NCBI GenBank assembly: GCA_964574635.1
Contig: CAZNOG010000010.1
Span: 1 to 64,000 of the forward strand
Source of the DNA: CAZNOG01 sp964574635
GTDB lineage: Bacteria; Bacteroidota; Bacteroidia; Flavobacteriales_D; Cryomorphaceae
Direction of reading: 5' to 3'
Length of the DNA stretch: 64,000 nt
Shown: positions 1 to 9,753 of the stretch, piece by piece
Numbering within the stretch: the first letter of the stretch is position 1
Layout of the letters: each line of letters starts with the position of its first letter
The notes under the pieces: model-generated
What the model saw: the letters and a program-made list of their open reading frames with translations, nothing else
The model's database searches: none
Told to the model about the DNA's origin: nothing
Program-made: the position numbers and the translations under genes

Positions 1-3000
1 CGTCGTCGCAGGAATCACCGATGTTCAGACCCAAGTCCGGACAATCGGGGAGGGCTACGCTTACAACGTTCACGGTGTAATCCTCGATCTGTCCGAAGCT
101 GTACGATCCACAAGGATTCGTGGGAGAAGTACTGAAGTTCTTTACGATCCTCATGCGTGTACTGCCGGGGGCCGCGTCGAGCGGTACCTCGATGGATCCC
201 GTAGCCGCGATTCCGTCTTCACCGGACGAGCCGTTGATGGAACCTATTTCATACATCTCCCCTTCGTCGTCCAAAACGCCGTTGGCATTCCAGTCGATGA
301 ATACGGTGAAGTAGTTGGTGTAAGACCCACCCGTGTATCCTTCCAGTGAAATCGGAACGACATCGCCCGGGGCAATCGAGGTGGAGATGTGGGTGAAGTC
401 TTCCAGTACCTCCAAAGAGGAAACAGGGGAAGAGTTCTCGATGTCTCCGAAGCTCACGTGCGTGATGGGCTCCACGGTGCTTGTGATGTTCGGTGAGCAG
501 TAGCATTCGTTGGCCGGGTTGAGGGCCACGGATATTACATCCGAAGTAGCCGATTCATCACTGTTCTCACAGTTCACGTAGAATCGGTAATCCGTCGCTG
601 CGGATACGCCTCCCGAGATCTCGAGCGAAGTGGAAGTCGCTCCATCGATATCGGTCCAGTTGTCTTCGCCGGCGGGCGAAGATTGCCAGATTCTCGTGAG
701 TCCCGTGGCTACATCCGAAGCACCTTCCACGCTTACCGTAAACGGTGTGCCGGCGCATACGCTCAAGTCGGTTTCCACAGGCTCGCCCGCTTCGGGTGTG
801 CCTTGGCAACCATCCAGAACGGTCACCACGAAGGTGTAGTCTTCGAACTCTCCGTAGGTGAATCCGGTTGCACACGGATCAATGTCGCCCGTTGTCGACA
901 ACCAATGGCTCACTACGCGCATACGGGTTGAGCCGGCAAGTGCACTCTCGGGCACCGTAAAGCTTCCCGAATGCGATGCTGAGTAGGCCGTGGAATTGTA
1001 AGCCACCTCGTTTTCGGTGTCGAATTCACCGTCTTGGTTCCAGTCCACCCACACGCGGAATCCGGCGGTACCACCTTGGATGTCCGCTTGGAAGTGAACT
1101 TCGTGACTTTGTACTTGAGACACCACCATGTCGGTGAAGTCGCCGTATCCGCCCGGTGAGAAACCGGTTCCGAGGTTGGAAACGTTTTCCGCAGCTTCCG
1201 AGGTAGAGAAGTTGTTGACGTAGCGTGCGGTGTTGGTACCTTCGGGTAGGCAGTAGCACTCCGTCGGATCGGTATTGATTTCCACCGAAATCACGTCGGA
1301 AATCGAAATTTCTCCACTGTTCGTGCACTCCAATACATAACGGTAGTCCGTCGGGGAAGTGATTCCCTCGGACACCTGCAATTGCGGCGCATTGGCTCCG
1401 TCGATGTCCGTCCAGTTATCCTCACCTGCGGGTGTGGATTGCCAGATTCGCGTGAGATTCCCTGCGGGTTCGGAAGCACCTTCCACACTGAGGGTGAAGG
1501 GTATGTCGGCGCAAACCATCATTTCCGTCTCCAAAGGCTCTCCCGCTTCGGGTGTGCCTTGGCAACCTTCCATAGGAATCACGACGAAGGTGTAGTCTTC
1601 AAACTCTCCGCTGGCGAAGCCGGTAGCACAGGGGTCAACGTCTCCCGTCGACGACGACCAGTTGCTTGCAATTCGCAACCGCGTCGCACCTACCAGTGCA
1701 CTCTCGGGCACCGTAAAGCTTCCCGAGTGCGACGCTGAGTAGCCGTTAGAGCTGTAAGCCACTTCGGTTTCGGTGTCGAATATGCCGTCTTGGTTCCAAT
1801 CCACCCAAACTCGCACCCCGGCGGTTCCGCCGATGATGTCTGCTGAGAATTGGACTTCCAAAGTGTGAATCTGAGACACCACCAAATCGGTATAATCACC
1901 ATACCCACCGGGTGAGTACCCCGTGGCGTTGTTGATCACGTTCTCGGTTCCTCCACTGGTTGAGAAATTGTCGATATACCGTCCGCTGTTGGTTCCTTCG
2001 GGTACACAGTAGCACTCCGTCACTGCCGGGTTGAGCTCCACGGAGATTACGTCGGAAGTGGAGGTCTCGTCGCTGTTAGCGCAGTGAACGTAGTATCGGA
2101 AATCAGCGGCTTCAACGATGCCGTCGGCAAGAACAAGTTCCGGTTCGGTAGCTCCCGTGATGTCCGTCCAATCATTTTCACCCGCGGGTGAGTATTGCCA
2201 GATTCTCGTGAGATTTCCCGCGGGTTCGGAAGCACCTTCCACACTGAGGGTAAAGGGTGCGCCCGCGCAAACCATCATTTCGGTCTCCAAAGGCTCTCCC
2301 GCTTCGGGTGTGCCTTGGCAACCTTCCAGAGGAGTCACGACTAAGGTGTAGTCTTCAAACTCTCCGCTGGCGAAGCCGGTAGCACAGGGATCAACGTCTC
2401 CCGTCGACGACGACCAGTTGCTGGCAATTCGCAGTCGCGTCGCACCGACCAGTGCACTCTCGGGCACCGTAAAGCTCCCCGAGTGTGACGTTGAGTAGCC
2501 GTTAGAGCTGTAAGCCACTTCGGTTTCGGTGTCGAAGATGCCGTCCTGGTTCCAATCCACCCAAACTCTCACCCCGGCGGATCCGCCGATGATGTCTGCT
2601 GAGAATTGGACTTCCATCGTGTGCAACTGAGACACCACCAAATCGGTGTAATCACCGTAACCACCGGGTGAGTACCCCGTGGCGTTGTTGATCACGTTCT
2701 CGGTTCCTCCACTGGTTGAGAAATTGTCGATATACCGTCCGCTGTTGGTTCCTTCGGGTACACAGTAGCACTCCGTCACTGCCGGGTTGAGCTCCACGGA
2801 GATTACGTCGGAAGTGGAGGTCTCGTCGCTGTTAGCGCAGTGAACGTAGTATCGGAAATCAGCGGCTTCAACGATGCCGTCGGCAAGAACAAGTTCCGGT
2901 TCGGTAGCTCCCGTGATGTCCGTCCAATCGTTTTCACCCGCGGGTGAGGATTGCCAGATTCTCGTGAGATTCCCCGCGGGTTCTGAAGCACCTTCCACAC

Positions 3001-6000
3001 TGAGGGTAAAGGGTGCGCCGGCGCAAACCATCATTTCGGTCTCCAAAGGCTCTCCCGCTTCGGGAGTTCCTTGGCAACCTTCCAGAGGCGTCACTTCGAA
3101 GGTGTAGTCTTCAAACTCTCCGTAGGTGAAGCCGGTTTCGCAAGGATCAATGTCGCCGGTCGACGACAACCAATGGCTCACGATGCGCATGCGGGTTGAA
3201 CCCACCAGTGCACTCTCGGGTACCGTAAAGCTTCCCGCGTGCGATGCTGAGTAAGCCGTGGAATGGTAAGCCACCTCGTTTTCGGTGTCAAATATTCCGT
3301 CTTGGTTCCAATCCACCCATACGCGGAATCCGGCGCTACCGCCTTGGATGTCCGCCGTGAAGTGAACTTCTTGGGTGTGAACTTGAGACACCACCATGTC
3401 GGTGTAGTCACCGTAACCGCCGGTTGAGAAGCCGGTCGACAAGTTCGAAACGTTGTCCGTGGCTTCGGTGGTTGAGAAATTGTCGATGTACCGTGCGGTG
3501 TTGGTTCCTTCGGGGATACAATAACACTCCGTCGCATCCGGGTTGATTTCCACGGATATTACGTCTGAAATGGAGGTTTCGTCACTGTTGGCGCAATACA
3601 AGTGGTATCGGAAATCCGTGGGTACCATGATGCCTTCGGAAAGAACAAGTTGCGATGCACTTGCTCCTTCGATGTCCGTCCAATCGTTTTCACCCGCAGG
3701 TGACGATTGCCAGATTCGGGTGAGTTCCGTGGCTACAACCGAAGCTCCTTCCACGCCTACCGTAAACGGTGCGCCGGCGCAAACCATCAATTCGGTCTCC
3801 AAAGGCTCTCCCGCTTCAGGTGTTCCTTGGCAACCTTCCAGAGGGGTTACTTCGAAGGTGTAATCTTCAAACTCTCCGTAGGTGAAGCCGGTTTCGCAAG
3901 GATCAATGTCGCCGGTCGACGACAACCAATGGCTCACGATGCGCATGCGGGTTGAACCCACCAGTGCACTCTCGGGTACCGTAAAGCTTCCCGCGTGCGA
4001 TGCTGAGTAAGCCGTGGAATGGTAAGCCACCTCGTTTTCGGTGTCAAATATTCCGTCTTGGTTCCAATCCACCCATACGCGGAATCCGGCGCTACCGCCT
4101 TGGATGTCCGCCGTGAAGTGAACTTCTTGGGTGTGAACTTGAGACACCACCATGTCGGTGTAGTCACCGTAACCGCCTGTTGAGAAGCCGGAAGAAAAGT
4201 TCCATACGTTCTCGGCGGCATCGGTGGTTGAGAAGTTATTGATGTACCGTGCGCTGTTGGTACCTTCAGGTATACAGTAGCACGCCGAGGGATCGGAATT
4301 GATTTCAACCGAGATCACATCGGAAATCGAGATTTCGCCACTGTTCTCGCATTCCATCCTATAACGGTAATCCGTAGGCGACGTGATTCCGTCGGAGATA
4401 TTCAATTGGGGTGTATTGGCGCCCTCGATGTCGGTCCAGTTGTCTTCACCGGCGGGCGAAGATTGCCAGATTTGGTTCAGACCATCTGCGGGTCCGTCGA
4501 AACCGGTGAGTTCGATGAAGAAATTTTCTTCCGCGCATACGAGCAACCAATCTTCAACCGGAGTGCCCGTGGTAGGTGTACCGCTGCATCCCAACAATTC
4601 AGTAACGACTACGGTATAGTCTTCCGTTTGACCATAGCCGTATAAGCCACAGGGTTCCAATGGTGATTCGAAGTAATTTTTAACGACCCTCATTCGCGTT
4701 TCGCCAAGAAGGGCGTCTTCCGGAGGCAAAATATCTCCTTCAACGCTCTGGCCGTCTGTTCCACTCGAGCCGGCAATGCTTCCAATCGGATACACTTCTC
4801 CCGGATCATCGAGAATCCCGTTTTGGTTCCAGTCGATGAACACGGTAAAGTAGTTGGTAAAGCTGCCGCCGGTGTATCCTTGCAAAGAAATGGGTACGGA
4901 TACCCCGGGGAATACCGGCGTCGACATCGAGGTGAAATCCTCATAAAATACGGACGACGATGCCGATGTGGTGTTGTTAATGTATCCGAAGCTCACATTC
5001 GTGATGGCTTCTACATCCCACTCGTAAGTGGGGGTACAATAGCACTCGTTGGGTGCATTCAGCTCCACGCTTATGACATCGGATACAACCGTTTCTTCGC
5101 TGTACGTGCAAGTAACGACATACCTGAAATCGGTTGCCGCCTCGATGCCGCTCACGAGGGTGTATTGAGCCATTGTGGCTCCCGGAATATCGCTCCAATC
5201 GTTTTCACCCGCGGGTGAAGATTGCCAATTCTTGATTAGCCCTTCCGCGGGATCCGAAGATCCTTGGACCGCCACGGTGAATTGGGTGGATAAACAGACG
5301 GAAAAACTATCCGACGAAGGTGTTCCCGCGGAGGGGGTTCCCTCACAGGCCACCAAGTTGATTACTTGAACGAGGTAATCTTCCGTTTCGGAGAAAATGG
5401 TGCTGACATTGCAGGGAGCCAAATCCGCTCCCGATTGAAGATATGTGTACTGCACACGAAGCCTGTGAATGCCGGGCACATCCAACACTTCGAATTCCGG
5501 AAAGTCGACCGTGGCGCTACCGGAAATACTCGAAGGTAAGAAAGTTACTTTTTCGGATTCCTCGAACGCCCCGTTATCGTTGTAATCAATCCAAATGGCT
5601 GCTCCGTGGCTTCCGCCTCCGATTCCCGAAGTCAATGACGCCACATAAGAATCGCCGGGGATCAATTCGGCGGGGGGAACCGTGGTGGTGTAATCCGAAT
5701 AACCGTTCACGCCATCGCTCGGGGGGGAGGTGTGGTTGATGTTGCTGAGACTGAAATTTACGATCTCATCCGCGTTGTTGGAGGCTCCCGTAGGAATGCA
5801 ATAGCACTCCAGAAAATTCGTGTTGATGGTTGCTTGCATTACGTTGGAAGTATCGCTTTCGCCGCTGATAATGCAGGTAACCACAAAACGGAAGTCGGTG
5901 TCCTCGAGAATGCCGTCCACCAGTACGAAGTTGTTCTCTCCACTGTTGGCGATTTCCGTCCAGTCGTTCTCACCGGCAGGTGAGGACTCCCAATAGGCAA

Positions 6001-7741
6001 TCACGCCGGAACCGATTTCGGAAGCACCATCACTGCTCAATTCCAGATCCCAACCGGGGCAAATGTTCAAGTCCGTCGGGATCGTGCCCGCGATAGGTGT
6101 GCCCTCGCACCCCGAATCGCTCGCCTCGATGTGAATCGTATAAGGTGTGGTCTCGGGGGAAGTATAAGTGGAAATTACAAAGTAGTACGTTACACCTTCG
6201 AGAACAGTCAGATCATTGATCTGTCGTGAACCGCTGGAACTTGACGTGTGGTATCCCAAGGTCAAGTCGAAGGGACAACCCGTAAACACCCAAAATCCCG
6301 TCCAAGTACCGACACCTGTAGCCGATGCATTGATCACTTGATTCTCGGTGGGAGTGTAGGCGTATACAACGTCCGCCCCCGTGAGGTAGGAGCCACTGAA
6401 GGATCCTTCGCCGATCACGTTCGCAGCCGCGGGGGGAAGATCGGCCGCCACATAGTCATTAAAGTATTCTCCGGTATTTCCGCTGTGTTCGTACGGCAAT
6501 TCGGTTACTTCGAGAGCCGAAATACAAACTTGGCCGGGAATGGGGTAAACACATGAACCGTCATCCACCGTAAACTCCGGCATGTAATTGAGTGCCGTGG
6601 GATCCGTGCATCCGGGGAATTCGCCTCCGACACATCCGGTAATCCATGTCAACTCAGCGGCGGAGGTGGAACCCGACTGGCAGCTTACCGAACCGTCCGT
6701 ATCAAAAGCCATGAACAGCGCACCCCCCGTGGAAGTGACGCTTATTCCCTGCAAAGACAATCCGGAGTTGTTTCCCGAGTACAATATAGGTGAATTCGCA
6801 TCGGGACCATCGTAAATAATAACATCGTCACAGCAGCTTTCCATCTTCCCACCGGTGAAAAGGAGGGTGATCGGCTGATCCGAATCGTTGGAATAGGCGA
6901 AAACGGTTTGGTCGTTGTCGCCATAACAATAAGACTGCGGGAAAGCTTCCACACAATCCAAAATTATCGGACATCCGACCGAACTTTCGAACGCACTGTT
7001 CAAAGTGGGACACGTAAGTCCGAGAACGTTCGTAGTGATGGTCACCATTTGATCCATGGCGAACGGTCCCAAATTGATGCTCTGACCGACCAAGTTCGGG
7101 ACGGTTCCACCGTCGATTTGGATGCCGTCCACGGAGGCCGTAACGATCAACAGCGGAGCCGTTTCGGGATCCGCGGGAACATCGACGGTCACGTCGACGT
7201 CGTACGTCAGGTCATCACAGTTTCGGTTGGTTTCCACGATCATCTCCGGAGAGGTGCAGGTGGGCTCGCTGCCGCAAAGCACGCTCACTTCCCATCCCGA
7301 TTCTTGTACGCTGCCGTCCGATACGAATTGTACCGTCAAACAACCGGAGGTCGATGAAATAACGTCACCCGCCGCGAGCTGATTCTCTTCGTTCGGCGGA
7401 AAGTCCCCGTCTCCATCACCTTCGCCGCAGAAAATTCCGATCAGCGGGGAATTCGCGGTGGGGCCATCGTAAATGCGCAGGTAGTCCCAGCATCCTTGGT
7501 TCCCCGATCCGAATGGGCTGGATTCGATATCGACGTAAGTGAAATAAAGGGAAACGATGTCACCTTCTTGGTCAGGACAAAAAGTCGTGACGTAGTTTTC
7601 GTTAGACGAATAGTTGCCGGAGGGTCCCCCTGAATCGAACCAGAGGTCACCGCATCCGGGTTGGGCTTGAGCGCCCAGCGCTCCAAAAAGGAGCAAAAAG
7701 GACAGTATTGTCCCCAGGAATTTGGGTCTGTGTGTAAGCAT
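1..7741 (-). CDS. Giant secreted CUB / Ig-like / GEVED repeat protein, C-terminus outside window
   Basis: An open frame of about 2580 codons runs from the ATG at 7741-7739 to the window edge with no stop seen. Residues 1-27 form a Sec signal peptide (hydrophobic run ending GAQAQ). A CUB-like domain follows (about 27-150), then a linker, a second CUB-like domain, a CTDPTALNY...DDGSC calcium-loop-like motif and a beta-rich segment. From about residue 543 there are eight Ig-like plus GEVED units, each GEVED ending in a (G)E-x-EDY motif; the DY codons lie at 5375, 4616, 3860, 3104, 2348, 1592, 836 and 77. At the edge it enters a Cys-rich CPDLGLNIGDSCDD motif. GEVED and CUB modules are typical of exported Bacteroidota proteins. 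A T9SS C-terminal domain is expected but not visible. Likely a surface adhesin or matrix protein; no enzymatic motif was recognised. Confidence 0.9.
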   Translation of the reverse strand, partial: MLTHRPKFLGTILSFLLLFGALGAQAQPGCGDLWFDSGGPSGNYSSNENYVTTFCPDQEGDIVSLYFTYVDIESSPFGSGNQGCWDYLRIYDGPTANSPLIGIFCGEGDGDGDFPPNEENQLAAGDVISSTSGCLTVQFVSDGSVQESGWEVSVLCGSEPTCTSPEMIVETNRNCDDLTYDVDVTVDVPADPETAPLLIVTASVDGIQIDGGTVPNLVGQSINLGPFAMDQMVTITTNVLGLTCPTLNSAFESSVGCPIILDCVEAFPQSYCYGDNDQTVFAYSNDSDQPITLLFTGGKMESCCDDVIIYDGPDANSPILYSGNNSGLSLQGISVTSTGGALFMAFDTDGSVSCQSGSTSAAELTWITGCVGGEFPGCTDPTALNYMPEFTVDDGSCVYPIPGQVCISALEVTELPYEHSGNTGEYFNDYVAADLPPAAANVIGEGSFSGSYLTGADVVYAYTPTENQVINASATGVGTWTGFWVFTGCPFDLTLGYHTSSSSGSRQINDLTVLEGVTYYFVISTYTSPETTPYTIHIEASDSGCEGTPIAGTIPTDLNICPGWDLELSSDGASEIGSGVIAYWESSPAGENDWTEIANSGENNFVLVDGILEDTDFRFVVTCIISGESDTSNVMQATINTNFLECYCIPTGASNNADEIVNFSLSNINHTSPPSDGVNGYSDYTTTVPPAELIPGDSYVASLTSGIGGGSHGAAIWIDYNDNGAFEESEKVTFLPSSISGSATVDFPEFEVLDVPGIHRLRVQYTYLQSGADLAPCNVSTIFSETEDYLVQVINLVACEGTPSAGTPSSDSFSVCLSTQFTVAVQGSSDPAEGLIKNWQSSPAGENDWSDIPGATMAQYTLVSGIEAATDFRYVVTCTYSEETVVSDVISVELNAPNECYCTPTYEWDVEAITNVSFGYINNTTSASSSVFYEDFTSMSTPVFPGVSVPISLQGYTGGSFTNYFTVFIDWNQNGILDDPGEVYPIGSIAGSSGTDGQSVEGDILPPEDALLGETRMRVVKNYFESPLEPCGLYGYGQTEDYTVVVTELLGCSGTPTTGTPVEDWLLVCAEENFFIELTGFDGPADGLNQIWQSSPAGEDNWTDIEGANTPQLNISDGITSPTDYRYRMECENSGEISISDVISVEINSDPSACYCIPEGTNSARYINNFSTTDAAENVWNFSSGFSTGGYGDYTDMVVSQVHTQEVHFTADIQGGSAGFRVWVDWNQDGIFDTENEVAYHSTAYSASHAGSFTVPESALVGSTRMRIVSHWLSSTGDIDPCETGFTYGEFEDYTFEVTPLEGCQGTPEAGEPLETELMVCAGAPFTVGVEGASVVATELTRIWQSSPAGENDWTDIEGASASQLVLSEGIMVPTDFRYHLYCANSDETSISDVISVEINPDATECYCIPEGTNTARYIDNFSTTEATDNVSNLSTGFSTGGYGDYTDMVVSQVHTQEVHFTADIQGGSAGFRVWVDWNQDGIFDTENEVAYHSTAYSASHAGSFTVPESALVGSTRMRIVSHWLSSTGDIDPCETGFTYGEFEDYTFEVTPLEGCQGTPEAGEPLETEMMVCAGAPFTLSVEGASEPAGNLTRIWQSSPAGENDWTDITGATEPELVLADGIVEAADFRYYVHCANSDETSTSDVISVELNPAVTECYCVPEGTNSGRYIDNFSTSGGTENVINNATGYSPGGYGDYTDLVVSQLHTMEVQFSADIIGGSAGVRVWVDWNQDGIFDTETEVAYSSNGYSTSHSGSFTVPESALVGATRLRIASNWSSSTGDVDPCATGFASGEFEDYTLVVTPLEGCQGTPEAGEPLETEMMVCAGAPFTLSVEGASEPAGNLTRIWQYSPAGENDWTDITGATEPELVLADGIVEAADFRYYVHCANSDETSTSDVISVELNPAVTECYCVPEGTNSGRYIDNFSTSGGTENVINNATGYSPGGYGDYTDLVVSQIHTLEVQFSADIIGGTAGVRVWVDWNQDGIFDTETEVAYSSNGYSASHSGSFTVPESALVGATRLRIASNWSSSTGDVDPCATGFASGEFEDYTFVVIPMEGCQGTPEAGEPLETEMMVCADIPFTLSVEGASEPAGNLTRIWQSTPAGEDNWTDIDGANAPQLQVSEGITSPTDYRYVLECTNSGEISISDVISVEINTDPTECYCLPEGTNTARYVNNFSTSEAAENVSNLGTGFSPGGYGDFTDMVVSQVQSHEVHFQADIQGGTAGFRVWVDWNQDGEFDTENEVAYNSTAYSASHSGSFTVPESALAGSTRMRVVSHWLSTTGDIDPCATGFTYGEFEDYTFVVTVLDGCQGTPEAGEPVETDLSVCAGTPFTVSVEGASDVATGLTRIWQSSPAGEDNWTDIDGATSTSLEISGGVSAATDYRFYVNCENSDESATSDVISVALNPANECYCSPNITSTVEPITHVSFGDIENSSPVSSLEVLEDFTHISTSIAPGDVVPISLEGYTGGSYTNYFTVFIDWNANGVLDDEGEMYEIGSINGSSGEDGIAATGSIEVPLDAAPGSTRMRIVKNFSTSPTNPCGSYSFGQIEDYTVNVVSVALPDCPDLGLNIGDSCDD
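77..6113 (-). repeat. Eight tandem Ig-like+GEVED coding units, period 756-759 bp
   Basis: Equivalent DY codons are spaced 759, 756, 756, 756, 756, 756 and 759 bp, so unit length is almost perfectly constant. Some units are nearly identical in DNA: the stretch near 1921-2200 matches 2677-2956 with only about one visible difference, and 3120-3420 closely matches 3876-4176. The first (N-terminal) and last units are more diverged. This pattern fits recent unequal crossing-over or gene conversion in the middle of the array. Confidence 0.9.
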
Positions 7742-7768
7742 CCGTATGAATTTTTAAAATGATAAAAG

Positions 7769-7799
7769 CAAAGTTAGGCTTTTCTTATCAGTGAGTCAA
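7769..7799 (-). promoter_or_regulatory. Bacteroidota-type promoter of the giant GEVED gene
   Basis: On the minus strand TTG (7799-7797) is followed after 20 bp by TAACTTTG (7776-7769), matching the Bacteroidota -33/-7 pattern TTTG-N19..22-TAnnTTTG. The start codon is 28 bp beyond the -7 box, which leaves a short leader of about 20 nt. Confidence 0.7.
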
Positions 7800-8234
7800 T
7801 TAATCCGACGTACAGACGAAAATCCTCTATAAACTCACTGCATTCAAGCCGGTTGACTTTGTTTTTTTGGGGCAACCGGTCGGGAAGCGCACCGAATTAG
7901 CCAAGATTTCAAAATTCGGCAACGATGGAAACCAGCCTATTTGCGGGCAATAGCGGCTGAGGCTACATGTTGTTTAACATGTTTTGGCTGATATGCGGAT
8001 AAACGGATTGGGATTTAACAATCGGAACCGAAACCTATTGTGAACTCCCTTTCGCCTATAGTGAATTTTCAGGACATTGCCAAAAATTTGCCCAATATCA
8101 TGGGTGTAAATAAATGTAAAATCAAAATTTTATCCGCTGTTGATCTCTGTGATTCACGGCGTTGTGTATGTGGATAAATGCCGGTTGTACATCGTCCTAT
8201 GATTTGCGAATTTTAATAAAGTGATCATGCCTCG

Positions 8235-8242
8235 TATATTTG
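8235..8242 (+). promoter_or_regulatory. Candidate -7 box of nirK
   Basis: TATATTTG matches TAnnTTTG and lies 38 bp before the preferred nirK ATG. No good TTG -33 box is present 19-22 bp upstream (the region reads TTTTAATAAA), which would suit a promoter that depends on an activator, as is usual for denitrification genes. That last point is inference. Confidence 0.45.
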
Positions 8243-8280
8243 CACGGAACGAATTCCCGGACTTAAATCGAAAGGAACTT

Positions 8281-9753
8281 ATGAACCGCTCGAAATTGAA
8301 TAGTTTCCCCAAAAAGGCATGTACGATTTTAACCGCACTGGCAATGGGTGTCTCACTCTGGTCGTGTGAAACCGATACGAATGGCAAAGAGGTCGATTCG
8401 CCCGAAACCATCGAAACCGACGGGCTCATTATGGCCGAACTGACCGCGCCACCGCACGTTCCCGAGCCGGTTGGCGACCGATCGGCAAAAAAGGTTTTGG
8501 TGCACATGGAAATCATAGAAGAGGAAGGTGAAATGGTAGGGGGCGTGAGCTACGTATACTGGACCTTCGGTGGTACCGTGCCCGGGAGCTTCATCCGCAC
8601 GAGGGTAGGAGACGAAGTGGAATTTCACTTGATGAACCACCCCGACAACAAATTGCCCCACAACATAGACCTCCACGCGGTAAACGGACCCGGTGGAGGC
8701 GCCGCGAGCTCTTTCGTGGCTCCCGGTTACGAAACGGCTTTCACCTTCAAAACACTGAACCCCGGTCTTTACGTCTACCACTGTGCCACCGCTCCTGTAG
8801 GAATGCACATCGCCAACGGCATGTACGGTTTGATACTGGTCGAGCCCCCGGGAGGACTTCCCCCCGTCGACCGTGAATACTACGTGATGCAAGGAGATTT
8901 TTACACCAAGGGGGATTTCGGGGAACCGGGTTTGCAACCCTTCGACATGCAAAAGGCCGTCAGTGAAGATGCCGATTACGTGGTGTTCAACGGAAAAGTG
9001 GGCGCACTGACCGGTGAAAACGCACTTACCGCGAGAGTGGGCGAAACCGTCCGCCTCTTCGTCGGAAACGGTGGCCCCAACCTCGTATCCTCTTTTCACC
9101 TGATCGGTGAAATATTCGACCGAGTGTACGTGGATGGTGGCACCACCGTAAACGAAAACGTACAAACCACTCTGATTCCCGCCGGCGGAGCCGCCATGGT
9201 GGAATTCAAAGTAAACGCTCCCGGGGAGTACCACCTCGTGGATCACTCGGTTTTCCGGGCGTTTAATAAAGGTGCACTCGGCGTGCTCAACGTATCGGGT
9301 GAAGACCAAGAAGGCGTTTTCGCCGGAAAAATCGTCGAGGGAATTTATCTCCCCGAAGGTGGTCGAATTCAGGAAATGCCGGTCGACACCGCCAGACTTA
9401 TCGCTTCCCGACCTTCGGAAGTGCTGAGCAAGGACGAAATGATGGAAATGGGTAGAAACGTGTACATGCAAACTTGCTTCGCGTGCCACCAGAGCGATGG
9501 ACAAGGAATCAAATCCGTGTTTCCGCCACTCGCCCAATCCGACTACCTGAATGCCGACGTGGAAAGGGCGATAGACGCAGTACTGCACGGACTTACGGGA
9601 GAAATCGTGGTGAACGGCGAAACGTACAACAGCGTAATGACCGCACAAACCCTTACCGATCGGGAGGCCGCAAACGTCCTTACGTATGTGTACAACAGCT
9701 GGGGCAACAACGGCACCGTCGTCACCGAAGAAATGGTGAAGGCCAGAAGATGA
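8281..9753 (+). CDS. nirK: Copper nitrite reductase with fused C-terminal cytochrome c, lipoprotein
   Basis: Reduces nitrite to nitric oxide in denitrification. The start chosen is ATG 8281 (upstream AAAGGA), which gives a lipoprotein signal with Cys29 in LWSC; a GTG start at 8221 would hide it. Two cupredoxin domains carry the NirK copper ligands: HNIDLH (H127, H132), YHCATAPVGMH (H167, C168, H176, M181 nearby) and SSFHLIG in domain two. A C-terminal class I cytochrome c domain has CFACH (Cys399-His403). The fused haem domain probably delivers electrons directly to the type 1 copper. The stop overlaps the next ATG (ATGATGA), so the three genes 8281-11236 look like one translationally coupled operon. 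Identification is secure from the ligand pattern. Confidence 0.96.
   Translation: MNRSKLNSFPKKACTILTALAMGVSLWSCETDTNGKEVDSPETIETDGLIMAELTAPPHVPEPVGDRSAKKVLVHMEIIEEEGEMVGGVSYVYWTFGGTVPGSFIRTRVGDEVEFHLMNHPDNKLPHNIDLHAVNGPGGGAASSFVAPGYETAFTFKTLNPGLYVYHCATAPVGMHIANGMYGLILVEPPGGLPPVDREYYVMQGDFYTKGDFGEPGLQPFDMQKAVSEDADYVVFNGKVGALTGENALTARVGETVRLFVGNGGPNLVSSFHLIGEIFDRVYVDGGTTVNENVQTTLIPAGGAAMVEFKVNAPGEYHLVDHSVFRAFNKGALGVLNVSGEDQEGVFAGKIVEGIYLPEGGRIQEMPVDTARLIASRPSEVLSKDEMMEMGRNVYMQTCFACHQSDGQGIKSVFPPLAQSDYLNADVERAIDAVLHGLTGEIVVNGETYNSVMTAQTLTDREAANVLTYVYNSWGNNGTVVTEEMVKARR

Larger units (their letters stand above)
7742..8280. other. AT-rich divergent intergenic region (539 bp)
   Basis: This gap separates the divergent giant GEVED gene and nirK. 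It holds the GEVED promoter at its left end and a TATATTTG -7 box (8235-8242) ahead of nirK at its right end. I found no ORF, tRNA or obvious operator in the central 400 bp; an FNR- or NO-sensor site would be expected for nirK but no convincing palindrome was recognised. Confidence 0.6.

Noticed and set aside
2118..3107. Plus-strand ORFs repeated every 756 bp in the giant gene
   Set aside because: They are antisense shadows of the Ig+GEVED repeats; the minus-strand frame has signal peptide, domain motifs and full length.
8353..9648. 431-residue minus-strand ORF
   Set aside because: Antisense to nirK, which has all copper and haem ligands; the ORF is His/Val-rich as expected from the reverse frame of GC-rich coding DNA.
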